Positions 61,301 through 64,000 of a stretch of 64,000 nucleotides of DNA are shown here, in pieces. How positions within the stretch are numbered: position 1 is the first letter of the stretch; the number at the start of each line of letters is the position of its first letter. Position numbers and translations under genes: made by a program. Source of the stretch: VRUE01 sp963720805 (GTDB lineage: Bacteria > Actinomycetota > Thermoleophilia > Solirubrobacterales > 70-9); NCBI GenBank assembly GCA_963720805.1, contig CAVRGT010000003.1:62001-126000 (forward strand), written 5' to 3'. The notes beneath the pieces are model-generated. The model did no database searches. It saw nothing but the letters and a program-made list of their open reading frames with translations, and was not told the DNA's origin.

Positions 61301-61584
61301 GCCCCCACAGTATCGAGCCTCGCTCGCACCGCCGCCTCGTCGAGGACCAGCTCGGAGACGACCACGCCGTCGATCTCGACCACCGGGATCTTCTCCAGCA
61401 GCCGCCGCAAGAGCAACTCCTCACTCTCGATGTCCACCTCGTGCAACGAGAAGCGGTACCCCTCCCCGTGCAGGGCGACGAGCGCCCCAATCGCCTCCTC
61501 GCAGAGGTGGCACCCGGCCCGGGAATAAACCGTCACCACCGCCACCCCCGGGGCCGACGGGCCGAAAGTGTGTCCATATGTCAC
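61297..61584 (-). CDS. glutaredoxin-like thiol-disulphide protein
   Basis: A 95-residue thioredoxin-fold protein with RAGCHLCEEA (CxxC) and IPVVEIDGVVV. The first ~13 residues (TYGHTFGPSAPG) are encoded by the palindromic element at 61553-61601 and are probably not part of the family fold; GTG further in is an alternative start. Confidence 0.88.
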   Translation of the reverse strand: MTYGHTFGPSAPGVAVVTVYSRAGCHLCEEAIGALVALHGEGYRFSLHEVDIESEELLLRRLLEKIPVVEIDGVVVSELVLDEAAVRARLDTVGA

Positions 61585-61601
61585 GTCTTAGGCCCGTCGG
61601 C
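61553..61601. repeat. palindromic element, family VI, over the tsaD/glutaredoxin junction
   Basis: Arms GCCGACGGGCC (61553-61563) and complement (61591-61601). It encodes both the last residues of TsaD (DGPKT) and the first of the glutaredoxin-like protein. Same orientation and similar centre as 53362-53412. Confidence 0.75.
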
Positions 61602-62603
61602 GGGCTGTTTGTTGGGGAAGGCGTCGTAGTCGAGATAGTCGGGGTAGGGGATCGGCTCGGCGAAGCGGGCGGCGGAGGCGATCATTGCGGCGTTGTCGGT
61701 GCAGAGCTCGATCGGCACCAGCTTCAGCGGCAGGCCGCGACGCTCGCAAAGCGCGGCGACCGCCTCGCGCAGCGGGCCGTTGGCGGCAACGCCACCGCCG
61801 AGCGCCACCGCATCCCAATCCCCCCGCTTCAGCGCTCGCTCCAGCTTGGCGGTCAGCTGGCCGACCGCGGCGGCCTGGAAGCTGGCGGCGAGGTCGGCGC
61901 GGCGCTCCTCGACCCGATCGGGACCGAGGTCGCGGCAGAGGTAGACCAGTGCTGTCTTCAGCCCGCTGAAGCTGAAGTCCAGGCCCGGGTCGCGGCTCAT
62001 CGCCACCGGCATCTCGAAAGCCGCCGGGTCTCCCTCGCGCGCCAGCTTTTCCAGCGCCGGCCCGCCGGGATAGCCGAGGCCGAGCATGCGGGCAACCTTG
62101 TCGAAGGCCTCGCCGGCCGCGTCGTCGAGAGTCTGGCCGAGCAGCTCGTAGCCGTTGTGCTCACGGACGCCGGCAAGCAGGGTGTGGCCGCCGCTCGCAA
62201 CCAGGCAGAGGAAGGGCGGCGCCAGCGGCTCGGGCTCGAGGAAGTTGGCGGCGACGTGACCCTGCAGGTGGTCGACCGGGATCAGCGGCAGCCGTCGCGG
62301 CGCGGCGATTGCCTTGGCCGTGCTGACGCCGACCAGGAGGGCCCCGATCAGGCCCGGCCCGGCGGTGACCGCAATCGCCTCGATCTGCTCGAGGGAGACG
62401 CCCGCCTCGGCAAGCGCCGCCTCGACCACCGGCGTGGCGAGCTCAAGGTGGTGGCGCGAGGCAACCTCGGGAACGACGCCGCCGAACTGCGCGTGGGCGG
62501 CGGCCTGCGAGGAGATCACGTTGGAGAGCATGCGGGCGCCATCCAGCACCGCGGCGCAGGTGTCATCGCAAGAGGTCTCCAGGGCGAGGATCAATCGAGC
62601 CAC
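61581..62603 (-). CDS. tsaD: tRNA threonylcarbamoyladenosine synthase subunit TsaD
   Basis: A 340-residue ASKHA protein making t6A37. ALETSCDDTCAAVL, VASRHHLE (metal site), LVASGGHT and GGGVAANGPLRE are present. It overlaps rimI by 13 bases. Confidence 0.97.
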   Translation of the reverse strand: MARLILALETSCDDTCAAVLDGARMLSNVISSQAAAHAQFGGVVPEVASRHHLELATPVVEAALAEAGVSLEQIEAIAVTAGPGLIGALLVGVSTAKAIAAPRRLPLIPVDHLQGHVAANFLEPEPLAPPFLCLVASGGHTLLAGVREHNGYELLGQTLDDAAGEAFDKVARMLGLGYPGGPALEKLAREGDPAAFEMPVAMSRDPGLDFSFSGLKTALVYLCRDLGPDRVEERRADLAASFQAAAVGQLTAKLERALKRGDWDAVALGGGVAANGPLREAVAALCERRGLPLKLVPIELCTDNAAMIASAARFAEPIPYPDYLDYDAFPNKQPADGPKT

Positions 62604-63076
62604 ATGATCAAGGCGTCCTCACCGTTGTCCTGGTAGTAGCGAGGACGGACACCGGCGGAGCGGAAGCCGAGCCGTTCGTACATCGTGATCGCCGGCCGGT
62701 TGGAGACCCGCACCTCGAGCGTGAACGGCAGCCTGCCTCCCCCCTCCTCGACCAGCTTGCCGATCAGGCCGCGGGCGACGCCGGCGCGGCGGCGCTCGGG
62801 CGCTACCGCGACGTTCATCAGGTGCCAGACCTGGTCATAGCGCGAGCAGACCAGGTAGCCGACCAGCTCGTCGTCGAGCGTCGCCGCCAGGCAGATCCCG
62901 GACGGCTTGGAGAGCTCGAGCACGAACATCGCCAGCGACCAGGGGGTCGGGAAGGAGCGCCGCTCGATCGAGATAACGGCGGGCAGATCGCTGTAGGCAA
63001 GCCGGCGGATCTTGCCCTCCGCGGCGGTCCTACTTGGCTCTCTTGGGATCGTCTCGCTCACGCCATCGTTGCGCAT
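62591..63076 (-). CDS. rimI: ribosomal-protein-alanine acetyltransferase RimI
   Basis: A 161-residue GNAT: IERRSFPTPWSLAMFVLEL, VAVAPERRRAGVARGLI (acetyl-CoA loop) and SNRPAITMYERLGFRSAGVRPRYY. Start could be GTG 63061. Typical tsaB-rimI-tsaD order. Confidence 0.95.
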   Translation of the reverse strand: MRNDGVSETIPREPSRTAAEGKIRRLAYSDLPAVISIERRSFPTPWSLAMFVLELSKPSGICLAATLDDELVGYLVCSRYDQVWHLMNVAVAPERRRAGVARGLIGKLVEEGGGRLPFTLEVRVSNRPAITMYERLGFRSAGVRPRYYQDNGEDALIMWLD

Positions 63077-63725
63077 CGGGAGGCCTCAGGTAGATCGGTT
63101 CGAGCGAATCGGCACCCGCCTGACCGGCGGACCCCGCAAGGGCACAGATGTGCCGCGCAGAGACCCGGTGGACAGGGTCCGCATCGTCGGGGATGTCTAC
63201 GCCCCGATCCACCAACTCTTGCCGAAATCGTACCGCGCCCGAACCCGCCGTTCGCGGCGACACCGGCAGCTCGGAGAGCCGGGCGACGAGCGCCTCCGGG
63301 GCGGCGACCAGCGGCTCCCAGAGCCGCTCCCCCACGGACGAGTAGAGCGCAGCGAAGACCTCCCCCCGACGCGCGTCGAGCACTGCCAGGTTGTCCCCCT
63401 CCCCCTGTTCGGCCATTCCTCGCCCAAGCGCATCGAGTGTGCAGATGCCCTTGACCGACACGTCGGCGCTGCTTGCCAGGCCCCGCGCCGTCGCCAGCCC
63501 GATGCGGATACCCACGAAAGAGCCTGGCCCGCGGCCGACCGCGATCCGCCCCACCTGCTGCCAGCCGCCACTTGCCGCTGCCGCGCGCTCCACCTCGGCG
63601 AGCAGGGCGGTCGAGTGCCGCGGTCTGCCCTCAGCGGTCAGGCCGAGCGTTGCCTCGTGCAGCACCTCGCCGCCGCGCATCGCGCAGACGGCGGTGTCGG
63701 CAGTCGCCGTGTCAAAACCGACGAC
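63030..63725 (-). CDS. tsaB: tRNA threonylcarbamoyladenosine protein TsaB
   Basis: A TsaB of ~230 residues. RIAVGRGPGSFVGIRIGLATARGLA and LAVLDARRGEVFAALY are diagnostic. The first ATG (63680) lacks the conserved VVGFDTATADTAV, which is in frame upstream to GTC 63725, six bases after AGGAG. Start codon unusual or miscalled. Confidence 0.93.
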   Translation of the reverse strand, partial: VVGFDTATADTAVCAMRGGEVLHEATLGLTAEGRPRHSTALLAEVERAAAASGGWQQVGRIAVGRGPGSFVGIRIGLATARGLASSADVSVKGICTLDALGRGMAEQGEGDNLAVLDARRGEVFAALYSSVGERLWEPLVAAPEALVARLSELPVSPRTAGSGAVRFRQELVDRGVDIPDDADPVHRVSARHICALAGSAGQAGADSLEPIYLRPPDAQRWRERDDPKRAK

Positions 63726-63747
63726 CGCCTTCTCCTGGGCGCCCAGC

Positions 63748-64000
63748 TCAGCCAGTGACCCGGAAGACGAAGGAGCCGACGCGCTTGCCTTCGACGAACC
63801 AGGTGACCCGGTGCTTGCCGGGGATGTTCGAGGTCACCTTGTTGACGTAGAGCGTCCCCTGCGTGGCCGGCTGGGCTTTCGCGCAGATGTTTTTGCCGGT
63901 CGGGAACTTGACGCAGACGCTGTAGTTGACGTCGGCGTGGAGGCTCTTGAAGAAGGCGCCCTTTTTGGATTGCTTCGGGCACTTGTGGGCCGCGGTCGCG
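63748..64000 (-). CDS. C-terminal part of a secreted, beta-rich protein
   Basis: The frame is open from the window edge to TGA 63748-63750 and gives ~84 residues, ending HRVTWFVEGKRVGSFVFRVTG. Two Cys pairs (KCPKQSKKG, YSVCVKFP, KNICAKA) and alternating strands suggest an extracytoplasmic beta-sandwich domain. Family not identified because the N terminus is outside. Confidence 0.6.
   Translation of the reverse strand, partial: ATAAHKCPKQSKKGAFFKSLHADVNYSVCVKFPTGKNICAKAQPATQGTLYVNKVTSNIPGKHRVTWFVEGKRVGSFVFRVTG

Overview
The window is 64 kb of very GC-rich, densely packed bacterial chromosome, nearly all of it coded on the minus strand in long overlapping operons. Gene content (NAD-linked Rex, H+-pyrophosphatase, Rpf-like secreted protein, WhiB-free cell-shape cluster with RodA/PBP2/MreCD, IF3-L35-L20-PheST block, arginine cluster) and the GC-rich codon use suggest an actinobacterium, most plausibly of the Thermoleophilia/Solirubrobacterales type. 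That placement is inference; no rRNA gene is present to test it.

Layout. 1-2.3 kb: a DUF4160/DUF2442 pair, an acyl-CoA dehydrogenase and a Cys-rich small protein. 2.4-9.4 kb: dnaE, an Rpf-like secreted protein, argG and small membrane or coiled-coil proteins. 9.4-18.7 kb: argD-argB-argJ-argC feeding directly into pheT-pheS-trmH-rplT-rpmI. 18.7-22.5 kb: wecB, on the plus strand, splits the usual infC-rpmI-rplT order; infC and thrS follow. 22.6-27.8 kb: a large membrane protein, AraC and VOC proteins, tRNA-Val, a possible small RNA, and zwf. 27.9-35.8 kb is the accessory zone: a frameshifted trypsin-like protease, a GNAT/DUF1778 toxin-antitoxin pair, and a tRNA-Cys gene carrying two tandem insertions with a DUF2283 operon, an HsdR_N-like nuclease candidate and a VapBC-type pair. 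35.8-44.8 kb: rsfS-nadD-proA-proB-obgE-rpmA-rplU-rng. 44.8-50.5 kb: rodA-mrdA-mreD-mreC, an mreB remnant, maf and ndk. 50.5-64 kb: folC-valS-clpX-hppA, a GCS2 ligase, rex, a glutaredoxin-like protein, tsaD-rimI-tsaB and a partial secreted protein.

The most unusual content is a set of palindromic elements lying almost exactly between stop and start codons, or in frame inside genes. Several share a nearly identical core but have different arms that are still perfectly self-complementary. Some copies lie in opposite orientations relative to transcription. One family forms two copies of a ~290 bp double-palindrome block, one on each side of clpX. Three palindromes lie in frame inside coding regions (pheT, valS, the 22.6 kb membrane protein) and one supplies the end of tsaD and the start of the next gene. 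This resembles the logic of Rickettsia palindromic elements, but the variable, compensated arms are not something I can assign to a known class.

Data quality matters here. Six conserved genes or gene segments (argD, argB twice, pheT, mreC, the protease) are broken by single-base changes, mostly in short homopolymers. folC, clpX and tsaB have strong Shine-Dalgarno sequences in front of AUA, CUG and GUC rather than a normal start. Consensus sequence error is the simplest explanation and should be excluded before any biological reading.
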